Shown here: positions 19,008 to 26,696 of the stretch, in pieces | How positions within the stretch are numbered: the stretch's first letter is position 1 | How the letters are laid out: each line of letters opens with the position of its first letter | Origin: an uncultured Lachnospiraceae bacterium | Lineage (GTDB): Bacteria > Bacillota > Clostridia > Lachnospirales > Lachnospiraceae | Reading direction: 5' to 3' | Length of the DNA: 64,000 nucleotides | NCBI GenBank assembly: GCA_934432885.1 | Contig: CAKRYY010000007.1 | Location: forward strand, 1 to 64,000 | Made by a program: the position numbers and the translations under genes | Notes under the pieces: generated by a model | Databases searched by the model: none | Told to the model about the DNA's origin: nothing | What the model saw: the letters and a program-made list of their open reading frames with translations, nothing else

Positions 19008-19040
19008 TATAATAGGAAATTCAGAGGAATTCCTATTATA
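19008..19040. repeat. short palindromic repeat, AGGAAATT type
   Basis: Arms TATAATAGGAAATTC and GAATTCCTATTATA match apart from one bulged A, with loop AGAG. It begins one base after the T run of a terminator, as does the related palindrome at 5812. The two share TTCCTATTATA. Confidence 0.6.
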
Positions 19041-19070
19041 TAAAAATAAGATGCGCATAATTTTACTCGC

Positions 19071-19099
19071 TTGACAGATAGGGAAAAATTTTTTATAAT
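19071..19099 (+). promoter_or_regulatory. consensus sigma-A promoter for the TetR gene
   Basis: A perfect TTGACA (19071-19076), a 17-bp spacer and a perfect TATAAT (19094-19099) lie 42 bp before the start codon. Confidence 0.9.
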
Positions 19100-19114
19100 A
19101 ACAAATGTTATTAT
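19095..19114. promoter_or_regulatory. probable TetR operator overlapping the -10 and start site
   Basis: The perfect palindrome ATAATAACA-AA-TGTTATTAT (9-bp arms, 2-bp spacer) covers the -10 box and the expected transcription start of the regulator gene. This is a typical arrangement for negative autoregulation by a TetR dimer (inference from position and symmetry). Confidence 0.75.
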
Positions 19115-19141
19115 AGACAGGCACAAGATAAGGAGAATACG

Positions 19142-19699
19142 ATGGCGAGAAAAGCAATGATTACAGAGGAAGCCTTATTATCCAGCGCTTTTGACCTGAT
19201 TCGGGAGGAAGGCTTCGAGCAGGTAACAGCAAGAAAGCTTGCGGCAAAGGCAGGATGCTCTACGCAGCCGATATTTCGTCTGTATGAGAGCATGGAGCAG
19301 CTGATTGGAGAGGTATATGCCCGCGCAATCCGCTATTTCGCCGCCTTCTATCATTCCCATCCGGGCAATTCCGGTTATCCCTTTGTCAGCCTCGGCATGG
19401 CGTATATCCGGTTTGCCAGCGAAGAAAAACAGCTGTTTCGACTCTTGTTTTTGTCGCAGCACAGAGGCGAGAAAAGCATGTATGAGCTGCTCAATGGAGA
19501 GGACGGAACCATAACAAGGGAAGTTGCGCATGCGTCTAAGATGGGCTGTGCAAAGCCGCAGGAGCTGTTTATGAAAATGTGGATTTTTGTACATGGGGCA
19601 GCCTGTATGACGATTACAGGAGATTATGATTTGACAGAAGCACAAACCAAGTCGCTTTTAGAGTCCTCCTGTAAAGCCTGGTCCGGCATAGAGAGGTAG
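19142..19699 (+). CDS. TetR/AcrR-family transcriptional regulator
   Basis: The 185-aa protein has an N-terminal helix-turn-helix (about residues 10-55, TARKLAAKAGCSTQPIFRLY) and a ligand-binding C-terminal helical domain. The ligand is unknown. It has its own consensus promoter with an operator-like palindrome on top of it, so it probably represses itself. The next gene (RpiR type) starts 2 bp after its stop codon, followed by a flavoprotein gene, so these may be regulated together. Confidence 0.9.
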   Translation: MARKAMITEEALLSSAFDLIREEGFEQVTARKLAAKAGCSTQPIFRLYESMEQLIGEVYARAIRYFAAFYHSHPGNSGYPFVSLGMAYIRFASEEKQLFRLLFLSQHRGEKSMYELLNGEDGTITREVAHASKMGCAKPQELFMKMWIFVHGAACMTITGDYDLTEAQTKSLLESSCKAWSGIER

Positions 19700-19701
19700 C
19701 T

Positions 19702-20637
19702 ATGGAGAAGGACAGGGGCAGGAATGACATCATTACGCGGATCAATGAACGGTTTGCAGCAATGAGCAAGAGCCATAAGGCGATTGCGGCATTTATCACA
19801 GACCATTATGATCAGGCGGTGTTTATGACGGCGGCAAAGCTGGGAGAGGAGCTGGGAATCAGCGAATCGACGGTCGTGCGCTTTGCAGCCGGTCTGGGCT
19901 ATGAGGGCTATCCGGAATTTCAGCAGGCTTTGGCGGAATGGGTACAGAGTAAGCTGGGGAAAGTCCAGAAGATGAATGTAAAATATGGAAAGAGTACGCA
20001 GTCGGAGATATTGAGCGCGGTACTTTCTTCCGATATTGAAAAAATACAGGATACCATGCAAAATCTTGACCCGGTCGCATTTGAGGCGGCTGTGGATAGT
20101 ATTTTAGAGGCGGAAACGATATATATTGTCGGCATACGAAGCTGTGAGCCTCTGGCAGATTTTCTGAGCTTTTATTTGAATATGATACGTGGAAATGTAC
20201 AGCTTCTTCGAACCACCAGCGTCAGTGAGATGTTTGAACAGATGATTCGGATTGGTGAGAATGATGTCATGATTGGCATCAGCTTTCCCCGGTATTCCAT
20301 GCGTACCCTGAAGGCGATGGAGTTTGCCAATGACAGGAATGCAAAGGTCATAACGATTACGGACAGTATTCATTCTCCGATGAATCTGTATTCCTCCTGT
20401 AATCTTCTGGCAAGGAGCGATATGGTTTCTATTGTGGATTCTCTGGTAGCGCCGCTTTCTGTGATTAACGCGCTTGTGGTAGCGCTTTGTCTGAAACGCT
20501 CGGATGAGGTAAAGAAAAATCTGGAAATGCTTGAGGATGCGTGGAATAATTATCAGGTATATTTGAACGATGAAATCAATTTTATCGGGGATGAACCAAT
20601 TTTGAGCAATTCCCTGAAAAAGGAAACAGATGAATAG
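19702..20637 (+). CDS. MurR/RpiR-family transcriptional regulator
   Basis: The 311-aa product has an N-terminal HTH_6 domain (about residues 5-80, with ELGISESTVVRFAAGLGY) and a C-terminal SIS sugar-phosphate-binding domain (about 130-260). Such regulators usually sense phosphosugars and control sugar or amino-sugar uptake, but no such genes are adjacent. The stop codon of the TetR gene lies 2 bp upstream, and its own 3' end overlaps the next gene by 8 bp. Tight coupling to non-sugar genes makes its target unclear. Confidence 0.9.
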   Translation: MEKDRGRNDIITRINERFAAMSKSHKAIAAFITDHYDQAVFMTAAKLGEELGISESTVVRFAAGLGYEGYPEFQQALAEWVQSKLGKVQKMNVKYGKSTQSEILSAVLSSDIEKIQDTMQNLDPVAFEAAVDSILEAETIYIVGIRSCEPLADFLSFYLNMIRGNVQLLRTTSVSEMFEQMIRIGENDVMIGISFPRYSMRTLKAMEFANDRNAKVITITDSIHSPMNLYSSCNLLARSDMVSIVDSLVAPLSVINALVVALCLKRSDEVKKNLEMLEDAWNNYQVYLNDEINFIGDEPILSNSLKKETDE

Positions 20638-21889
20638 AGTAATTGTAATAGGCGGGGGCGCCGCAGGAATGATGGCGGCATACCGGGCGGCAGAGCTGGG
20701 CGCTTCGGTGCTTCTGCTTGAAAAAAATGAAAAGCTTGGGAAAAAAATTTATATTACCGGAAAGGGAAGATGCAATCTGACAAATGCCTGCGATATAGAG
20801 GCGCTTTTTCAGAATGTTGTACATCATCCGAAATTTCTTTACAGCGCGTTTTATGGTTTTCCCAATACCTCCGTTATGGAGTTGTTTGAGAATTTGGGCT
20901 GCCACTTAAAAATTGAACGCGGAGAAAGGGTATTTCCGGTTTCAGATCATGCTTCGGATGTGATACGTGCACTTGGAAATGCTCTTTTGGAAAAGGGCGT
21001 AGAAGTTTGGCTGCGCACGCCGGTAAAAAAGCTTTTGCTGCAGGGAGATAAGGTGCTTGGCGTACTGCTTCAGAATGGGAAAAGAGAGCTGGCGGATGCT
21101 GTTATTGTTGCAACCGGTGGGCTTTCCTATCAGACGACAGGCTCGACCGGGGATGGATATGGCATGGCGCAGGCGGCGGGACACAGTCTTATAGAAGTGC
21201 AGCCTTCACTGGTTCCACTTGTAACTGACAAGGAGCCAAAGCAGCTGCAGGGATTGTCTCTTAAAAATGTGTCGGCAAGGCTGCTTTCCGATAATGGCAG
21301 AAAGGTTCTTTATGAGGGCTTTGGAGAAATGCTGTTTACCCATTTTGGTGTCAGCGGACCGTTGATTCTCAGTGCAAGCAGCTTTTATCAGGGCGGCAGC
21401 GCAGTTTTGCAGCTGGATTTAAAACCGGCGCTTACACAGCAGCAGCTTGATAAGAGACTTTTGCGTGATTTTGAGGATAATAGAAACAAGCAGTTTAAAA
21501 ATGCGCTTGGCGGTCTGTTTCCATCCAAGCTGATTCCGGTTATGGTACAGTGCTCTGGCATTGATCCGGAGACGCCTGTACATGAGATTACACGTGAAAT
21601 GCGGCAGTCGTTTGTCAGACTGATAAAGTCATGGGAGCTGCATATAACTGGAAGGCGCGGCTATGAGGAGGCAATTATTACCAGAGGCGGAGTTTCCACA
21701 AAGGAAATCAATCCTTCCACGATGGAATCCAAACGCTGCGGCAGATTATATTTTGCCGGCGAGGTGCTGGATCTGGACGCATTGACCGGCGGCTTTAATT
21801 TGCAGATCGCGTGGTCAACGGGTTATCTGGCAGGCGAGAGTGCGGCAGAAAGAGAGGAAGAAAAAAATGAGTCATACGATAGCAATTGA
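20630..21889 (+). CDS. FAD-dependent oxidoreductase, HI0933/BaiN-like
   Basis: The 419-aa flavoprotein begins with the Rossmann motif VIGGGAAGMMAA and has GKGRCNLTNAC near residue 45, typical of the HI0933 family, plus the C-terminal FAD-contacting region TGGFNLQIAWSTGYLAG. Members have been called aminoacetone oxidases or BaiN-like; substrate specificity cannot be read here. In many Clostridia this gene lies directly before cmk, as here, where it overlaps cmk by 23 bp. It overlaps rpiR by 8 bp. Confidence 0.85.
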   Translation: MNRVIVIGGGAAGMMAAYRAAELGASVLLLEKNEKLGKKIYITGKGRCNLTNACDIEALFQNVVHHPKFLYSAFYGFPNTSVMELFENLGCHLKIERGERVFPVSDHASDVIRALGNALLEKGVEVWLRTPVKKLLLQGDKVLGVLLQNGKRELADAVIVATGGLSYQTTGSTGDGYGMAQAAGHSLIEVQPSLVPLVTDKEPKQLQGLSLKNVSARLLSDNGRKVLYEGFGEMLFTHFGVSGPLILSASSFYQGGSAVLQLDLKPALTQQQLDKRLLRDFEDNRNKQFKNALGGLFPSKLIPVMVQCSGIDPETPVHEITREMRQSFVRLIKSWELHITGRRGYEEAIITRGGVSTKEINPSTMESKRCGRLYFAGEVLDLDALTGGFNLQIAWSTGYLAGESAAEREEEKNESYDSN

Positions 21890-22529
21890 TGGACCTGCTG
21901 GAGCGGGAAAAAGTACCATTGCAAAAAGAATTGCAAAAAAATTAAACTATATATATGTAGACACAGGAGCAATGTACCGGGCGATGGCGCTGTTTTTACT
22001 GCGTAAGCAGGTTGCGGCAGAGGATACGGAAAAAATCAATGAAATCTGTGAGCAGGCGGACATTACCATACGCTATGAAAATGGCGAGCAGGTCGTCCTC
22101 TTAAACGGTGAAAATGTAAATGGACTGATTCGTACAGAAGAGGTTGGCAATATGGCATCGGCGACCTCCGTCAATAAAAATGTCAGGGAAAAGCTTGTCA
22201 GACTACAGCAGGCGCTTGCTGCAAAAGAGGATGTCGTAATGGACGGACGCGATATAGGAACCTGCGTGCTTCCGAATGCAGAGACAAAGATATATTTAAC
22301 GGCAAGCGTTATGGTGCGTGCAAAGCGTCGGTATGAAGAACTGATGGCAAAGGGCGTAGCCTGTGAGCTGGACGCAATCGCTGCGGACATCAGAGAGCGG
22401 GATGAACGGGATATGACAAGGGAGCTTTCACCCTTGCGTCAGGCAGAGGATGCCGTACTGCTGGATTCCTCGGAAATGAGTATTGAAGAAGCTGTTTCGG
22501 CAGTGATTGCCCTGCATGATAAAAAATAA
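21867..22529 (+). CDS. cmk: cytidylate kinase
   Basis: This enzyme phosphorylates CMP/dCMP with ATP. The 220-aa product has the P-loop DGPAGAGKST at residues about 7-16, the NMP-binding region (YVDTGAMYRAMA), the DGRDIGTCVLP motif around 130, and the lid region RERDERDMTRELSPL. The start at 21867 is chosen because AGAGAGG lies 9 nt upstream and the family begins just before IAIDGPAG; an earlier in-frame ATG would add nine basic residues. It is followed by ispH and rpsA, a conserved clostridial order. Confidence 0.95.
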   Translation: MSHTIAIDGPAGAGKSTIAKRIAKKLNYIYVDTGAMYRAMALFLLRKQVAAEDTEKINEICEQADITIRYENGEQVVLLNGENVNGLIRTEEVGNMASATSVNKNVREKLVRLQQALAAKEDVVMDGRDIGTCVLPNAETKIYLTASVMVRAKRRYEELMAKGVACELDAIAADIRERDERDMTRELSPLRQAEDAVLLDSSEMSIEEAVSAVIALHDKK

Positions 22530-22544
22530 AGGAGAAACATTGCG

Positions 22545-23414
22545 ATGGAAGTGATCCTTGCAAAGAGCGCAGGCTTTTGCTTTGGTGTAAAACGTGCGGT
22601 GGATACCGTATATGAGCAGATAGAAAAGTCTCTGGAGGACGGCAGATGTGCTCCAATTTATACCTATGGACCAATTATACACAATGAGTCCGTTGTCGGT
22701 GATCTCGAAAAAAAAGGGGTTACAGTGATAAACAGCCTTTCAGAATTAAAGACACTGCAAAGCGGCGGTACGGTGATTATCCGCTCGCATGGAGCGACGA
22801 GGGAGGTGCACGAGGAAATTCAGAGAATGGGATTTTCCTGTATTGATGCGACCTGCCCGTTTGTAAAACGGATTCATAAGATTGTGGAAAAGGAAAGCAG
22901 CGCAGGAAAGCAGATTGTTATTATCGGAAATCCCGGACATCCTGAGGTTGAGGGAATCATGGGCTGGTCGAAAACGCCTGCCACAGTTATAGAATCCGAG
23001 GAAGAAGCGAAAAAATTTACGAATCCGAAGCAGCAGGAAATCTGTCTTGTTTCCCAGACGACATTTAACTACAATAAATTTCAAGATTTAGTTGAAATTA
23101 TGAAAGAAAAAGGTTACAATGTTAGTGTTGCGAACACTATATGCAATGCAACTGAGGAGAGACAGACGGAGGCAAAGGACATTGCTTCCCGCGTTGATGC
23201 TATGATAGTAATAGGAGGGACTCACAGCTCCAATACCAGAAAGCTCTACGAAATCTGCAAGAAGGAATGTGAGAATACCTATTTTATACAGACACTGGAT
23301 GACTTGCAATTAGACTTCCCTAATTCTGTTCTTCGAGTGGGTATTACTGCAGGGGCATCGACCCCGAATAATATTATTGAGGAGGTTCAAAATTATGTCA
23401 GAATTAACTTTTGA
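22545..23414 (+). CDS. ispH: 4-hydroxy-3-methylbut-2-enyl diphosphate reductase
   Basis: IspH makes IPP and DMAPP in the last step of the MEP isoprenoid pathway using an iron-sulfur cluster. The 289-aa protein has the three cluster cysteines in context: GFCFGVKRAV (Cys12), ATCPFVKRIH and TICNATEERQ. In many Clostridia IspH is fused to ribosomal protein S1; here the two genes are separate, but the ispH 3' end overlaps the rpsA start by 20 bp in a different frame. Confidence 0.96.
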   Translation: MEVILAKSAGFCFGVKRAVDTVYEQIEKSLEDGRCAPIYTYGPIIHNESVVGDLEKKGVTVINSLSELKTLQSGGTVIIRSHGATREVHEEIQRMGFSCIDATCPFVKRIHKIVEKESSAGKQIVIIGNPGHPEVEGIMGWSKTPATVIESEEEAKKFTNPKQQEICLVSQTTFNYNKFQDLVEIMKEKGYNVSVANTICNATEERQTEAKDIASRVDAMIVIGGTHSSNTRKLYEICKKECENTYFIQTLDDLQLDFPNSVLRVGITAGASTPNNIIEEVQNYVRINF

Positions 23415-24537
23415 ACAAATGTTAGACGAATCATTCAAAACAATACATGCAGGAGAGGTAGTCGAAGGCACGATTATTGATGTAAAGCCGGATGAAGCGG
23501 TACTCAATATCGGATACAAGTCAGACGGTATTCTTACCAGAAATGAATACACGAATGAACCGAATGTAGATCTGACAACAATCCTTCATGTAGGGGACAC
23601 GATGGAAGTTAAAGTGTTCAAGGTAAACGATGGAGAGGGACAGGTTCTCTTAACCTACAAGCGTCTTGCAGCAGACAGAGGAAATAAGCGCATTGAAGAA
23701 GCTTATAACAACAGGGAAGTTCTGAAAGCAAAGGTTGCGCAGGTTCTTGACGGCGGCTTGAGCGTTATCGTAGATGAAGTAAGAATCTTTATCCCTGCAA
23801 GTCTTGTATCTGATACTTATGAAAAGGATCTGACAAAGTATGCAGGTCAGGAAATCGAATTTGTAATCAGCGAATACAATCCTAAGAGAAGAAGATATAT
23901 CGGTGACCGTAAGCAGCTCATCGTTGCAAAGAAAGCAGAGCTTCAGAAAGAGCTGTTTGAGAAGATTAAACCGGGTGATGTAGTAACAGGTACTGTTAAG
24001 AACGTAACAGACTTTGGCGCATTTATTGACCTTGGCGGAGTTGACGGACTGCTTCACATTTCTGAGATGTCCTGGGGCAGAGTTGAAAACCCGAAGAAGG
24101 TATTCAAGGTTGGCGACGAGGTTAGGGTTTTAATCAAGGAGATTTCCGGAACAAAGGTTGCACTCAGCCTGAAATTCGAAGACCAGAATCCTTGGAAGGA
24201 TGCGGCTGAGAAGTATGCTGTTGGCAATGTAGTAACAGGTACTGTTGCACGTATGACAGATTTCGGCGCTTTTGTAGAGTTAGAGACTGGTGTAGATGCA
24301 CTTCTTCATGTATCCCAGATTTCCAAGGAGCATGTTGAGAAGCCTTCAGATGTACTGAAGATTGGCGAGAGCGTTACTGCAAAGGTAGTTGACTTTAATG
24401 AAGAAGGCAGAAAAATCAGCCTGAGCATCAAAGCACTTACAGCACCGGAGCCGAAGGAAGAAAAAGAAGACGATGCTGACGTAGTATCTGTTGATATTGA
24501 TGCAGTAATTGCACAGGACGCAGCTTCAGAAGAATAA
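23395..24537 (+). CDS. rpsA: S1 RNA-binding domain protein (ribosomal protein S1 homologue)
   Basis: The 380-aa protein carries four S1 domains: about residues 20-85 (GTIIDVKPDEAVLNIGYKSD), 100-165, 185-255 (GTVKNVTDFGAFIDLGGVDG) and 270-340 (GTVARMTDFGAFVELETGVD), then an acidic tail. It probably helps mRNA binding on the 30S subunit. The start MSELTF at 23395 has GAGGAGG 9 nt upstream, inside ispH; an earlier in-frame ATG would add only six residues. The four-domain form is common in Firmicutes, whereas E. coli S1 has six. Confidence 0.92.
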   Translation: MSELTFEQMLDESFKTIHAGEVVEGTIIDVKPDEAVLNIGYKSDGILTRNEYTNEPNVDLTTILHVGDTMEVKVFKVNDGEGQVLLTYKRLAADRGNKRIEEAYNNREVLKAKVAQVLDGGLSVIVDEVRIFIPASLVSDTYEKDLTKYAGQEIEFVISEYNPKRRRYIGDRKQLIVAKKAELQKELFEKIKPGDVVTGTVKNVTDFGAFIDLGGVDGLLHISEMSWGRVENPKKVFKVGDEVRVLIKEISGTKVALSLKFEDQNPWKDAAEKYAVGNVVTGTVARMTDFGAFVELETGVDALLHVSQISKEHVEKPSDVLKIGESVTAKVVDFNEEGRKISLSIKALTAPEPKEEKEDDADVVSVDIDAVIAQDAASEE

Positions 24538-24542
24538 TAAAA

Positions 24543-24609
24543 AGAGTTTGTTTGTAAACTCTCTGCGTGCGAGCGGTGCCTGCAAGACAGGCTTCATCTC
24601 CGCGAGCTG
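24543..24609. repeat. hairpin plus 54-nt structured repeat element, copy 1
   Basis: A hairpin (AGAGTTT/AAACTCT, 24543-24561) lies just after rpsA and runs into a 54-nt element at 24556-24609. The element contains the inner stem GCCTG/CAGGC and the outer pairing GCGG/CCGC. It aligns without gaps to 32477-32530 (39 of 54 identical by eye). The inner stem shows a compensatory C-G to T-A change. No open reading frame is plausible in it. Confidence 0.6.
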
Positions 24610-24644
24610 CGCATCAAAATATAATATCTTCAAGAGGTAGATAC

Positions 24645-25421
24645 GTGGTATATGATTATGAGTATTTGAAAAAGGCAGTTTATGAGCTGACGAAAATAGA
24701 CCTGAATGCTTATAAAGAGAAACAGATGAAACGCCGGATTGATACCCTGATCGGAAAGCATCATGTAGAAGGCTATGACAACTACGTGAAGCTTTTGAAA
24801 ACAGACAAAGAGCGTTTTGAAGAGTTTGTAAACTATCTGACAATCAATGTTTCTGAGTTTTACCGCAATCCGCCGCAGTGGGATGTGTTGGATAAGGAGA
24901 TTATTCCGGAGCTTATCCGTAAGTTTGGAAAAAATCTGAAAATCTGGAGCGCAGCATGCTCGACAGGAGATGAACCGTATTCGCTTGTAATGGCGCTGTC
25001 CAGACATATTCCGCTCAATCAGATTAAGATAACGGCTACGGATATTGATAAACAGGTCATTGCGAAAGCAAAGGTTGGCTTGTATGGCGAAAAGAGCATT
25101 GCTTCTGTGCCGGATGATTTGAAAAGAAAATATTTCACAAAGGTCGGCTCTTCCTATCAGATTTCAGAAGAAATTAAATCCAGAGTTGAGTTTAAGGAGC
25201 ATAATCTTCTGAAGGATGTGTATCCGACAAACTATCACATGATTGTTTGCCGTAATGTGCTGATTTATTTTACTGAAGAAGCAAAGGATGAAATCTTTGT
25301 GAAGTTCCAGCAGTCGCTTGCGAAGGGTGGTATTCTGTTTATTGGTAGTACAGAACAGATAATCAATTATAAAGAGATTGGTCTGGAAAGAAAGAGTTCG
25401 TTTTATTACGAAAAGATTTGA
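24645..25421 (+). CDS. cheR: CheR-type protein-glutamate methyltransferase
   Basis: CheR methylates glutamates of chemoreceptors using S-adenosylmethionine. From the GTG at 24645 (AAGAGG about 7 nt upstream) the protein has 258 aa: an all-helical N-terminal domain (about residues 1-75) and a SAM-binding domain with IWSAACSTGDEPYS (about 100-113) and the catalytic-site region NLLKDVYPTNYHMIVCRNVLIYF. An in-frame ATG at 24567 would place the repeat element inside the protein and lacks a ribosome-binding site, so it was rejected. No other che gene is adjacent; the chemoreceptor at 6.6 kb is a possible substrate. Confidence 0.9.
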   Translation: MVYDYEYLKKAVYELTKIDLNAYKEKQMKRRIDTLIGKHHVEGYDNYVKLLKTDKERFEEFVNYLTINVSEFYRNPPQWDVLDKEIIPELIRKFGKNLKIWSAACSTGDEPYSLVMALSRHIPLNQIKITATDIDKQVIAKAKVGLYGEKSIASVPDDLKRKYFTKVGSSYQISEEIKSRVEFKEHNLLKDVYPTNYHMIVCRNVLIYFTEEAKDEIFVKFQQSLAKGGILFIGSTEQIINYKEIGLERKSSFYYEKI

Positions 25422-25429
25422 TTTTAAAT

Positions 25430-25451
25430 GGCACAGCCAAACGGCTGTGCC
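25430..25451. terminator. bidirectional terminator between convergent cheR and yprB-like genes
   Basis: GGCACAGCC and GGCTGTGCC form a perfect 9-bp stem with loop AAAC, sitting in the 34-bp space between two converging genes. T-rich but not pure T runs follow on both strands. Confidence 0.75.
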
Positions 25452-25455
25452 ATTA

Positions 25456-26556
25456 TTAGTTTTCTGACAACATTTTCAGTACGTGGAGTGCATAACGCTG
25501 AAATGCCTGGCGGTCTTTTTTGAATTCATCCGTAATTTCAAAAAAGAGCTCCTGACTTTTATAGTCACGGCGGAAGAATGGTTCAAAGAGTGGCTCCCAT
25601 TCAGGAAGATAGGAAGACCGCTTTCTGGTATAGCAGGTCTGTGCCTTTGCCTGTACACGGTGTGTCTTGTCCACAAAGGAGGCAATGGATTTATGAATGG
25701 CGGTATCCTCCAGCGGAAGATAATAATAGTCCCTGTAATTGGCGTAAAAATATTTCAATTCTTCTTCATATAAGGGTACTTTGATAGCACCTGTCTTTCC
25801 TTCTCCGATAAAATAGCAGCCATTTGCATGATAGGAAACCTCTTTTGGAAGTGCTGCAGGGAGGCTTAATTTCATATATAATTCCTGATGCCTGCTTCCA
25901 TCCAGCGCATGATAATAGTTTGCCTGTACCTTTTTAACCTTTGTGCGGTCTGAGAAAATATCGCCAAAGGCAAGAACAGGAAGAACATGGAACATACCGA
26001 TAAGGTCCTCTTCATTGTGCTTAAGAATTGCATCAAGCGCAGTAGCAGTGGGACTTTGCAGGTAGTCTCTGTAAATGCTGATAAGCTGACCGCCATCATA
26101 AGGGTCCTCACGGAAAATACCAAGAAAGCGTTCCAGGGTTTTCTGCTTGCAGTTTGGCAGCTTTAAAAAGTGCCGGAAAGGAAAAATCCGTTTATAGAGG
26201 TCGATTCCGGTAAAGGCAGAAAAATCATAGCTAAGGGAAAGCTGCGAGCATTTCTGTGAAATAAAGGGAAGGTCAAACTGGTTGCCATTAAAATGAATCA
26301 GGTGCGTATACGGGGCGGCAAATTCGAAAAAAGCCTCAATCAAAGCCGCTTCCTGTGCCAGGCCATCGGCAAACCATTGGATGCTGTGCCAGAGCTCGTT
26401 TTCATAATAGGCGCAGCCAATCAGATACAAAGAAGCTGATTTTGCTGTGAAGCCTGTAGTTTCAATATCAATGAAGAGAATATCAGATAAGGGCGCCTCG
26501 TTCTCAAGCGGATAGACGAAACTGATATCTGTAAGCGTTCTGCGGATTGTCTGCAT
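25456..26556 (-). CDS. YprB-like ribonuclease H-fold exonuclease
   Basis: The 366-aa protein has a DnaQ/RNase H-like exonuclease domain (about residues 20-190): Exo I DIETTGF, Exo II HFNGNQFDLPF and a later HNEEDLIGM carrying the last acidic residues. YprB-family proteins often have a C-terminal repeat region, which fits the remaining 170 residues. The start at 26556 follows GGAGG on the minus strand; a much longer open frame extends upstream but begins with a membrane-like stretch and overlaps the rnfC start. The target nucleic acid is unknown. Confidence 0.85.
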   Translation of the reverse strand: MQTIRRTLTDISFVYPLENEAPLSDILFIDIETTGFTAKSASLYLIGCAYYENELWHSIQWFADGLAQEAALIEAFFEFAAPYTHLIHFNGNQFDLPFISQKCSQLSLSYDFSAFTGIDLYKRIFPFRHFLKLPNCKQKTLERFLGIFREDPYDGGQLISIYRDYLQSPTATALDAILKHNEEDLIGMFHVLPVLAFGDIFSDRTKVKKVQANYYHALDGSRHQELYMKLSLPAALPKEVSYHANGCYFIGEGKTGAIKVPLYEEELKYFYANYRDYYYLPLEDTAIHKSIASFVDKTHRVQAKAQTCYTRKRSSYLPEWEPLFEPFFRRDYKSQELFFEITDEFKKDRQAFQRYALHVLKMLSEN

Positions 26557-26696
26557 AATAACCTCCTGAAAAATCTTAAGTCCTTCCCTAGTATAGCACA
26601 GGTCAAATATAATTTTATAGTGGTATTTTGCGAGAAAAAATAGTATGATTAGTAAAGGATAAAATCTATCAAAAGAGAAAGAAGGAAGGGCAGAAA

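Noticed and set aside
24567..24644. Longer cheR product starting at 24567
   Set aside because: It would translate the structured repeat element and lacks a ribosome-binding site; GTG 24645 has a well-placed one.
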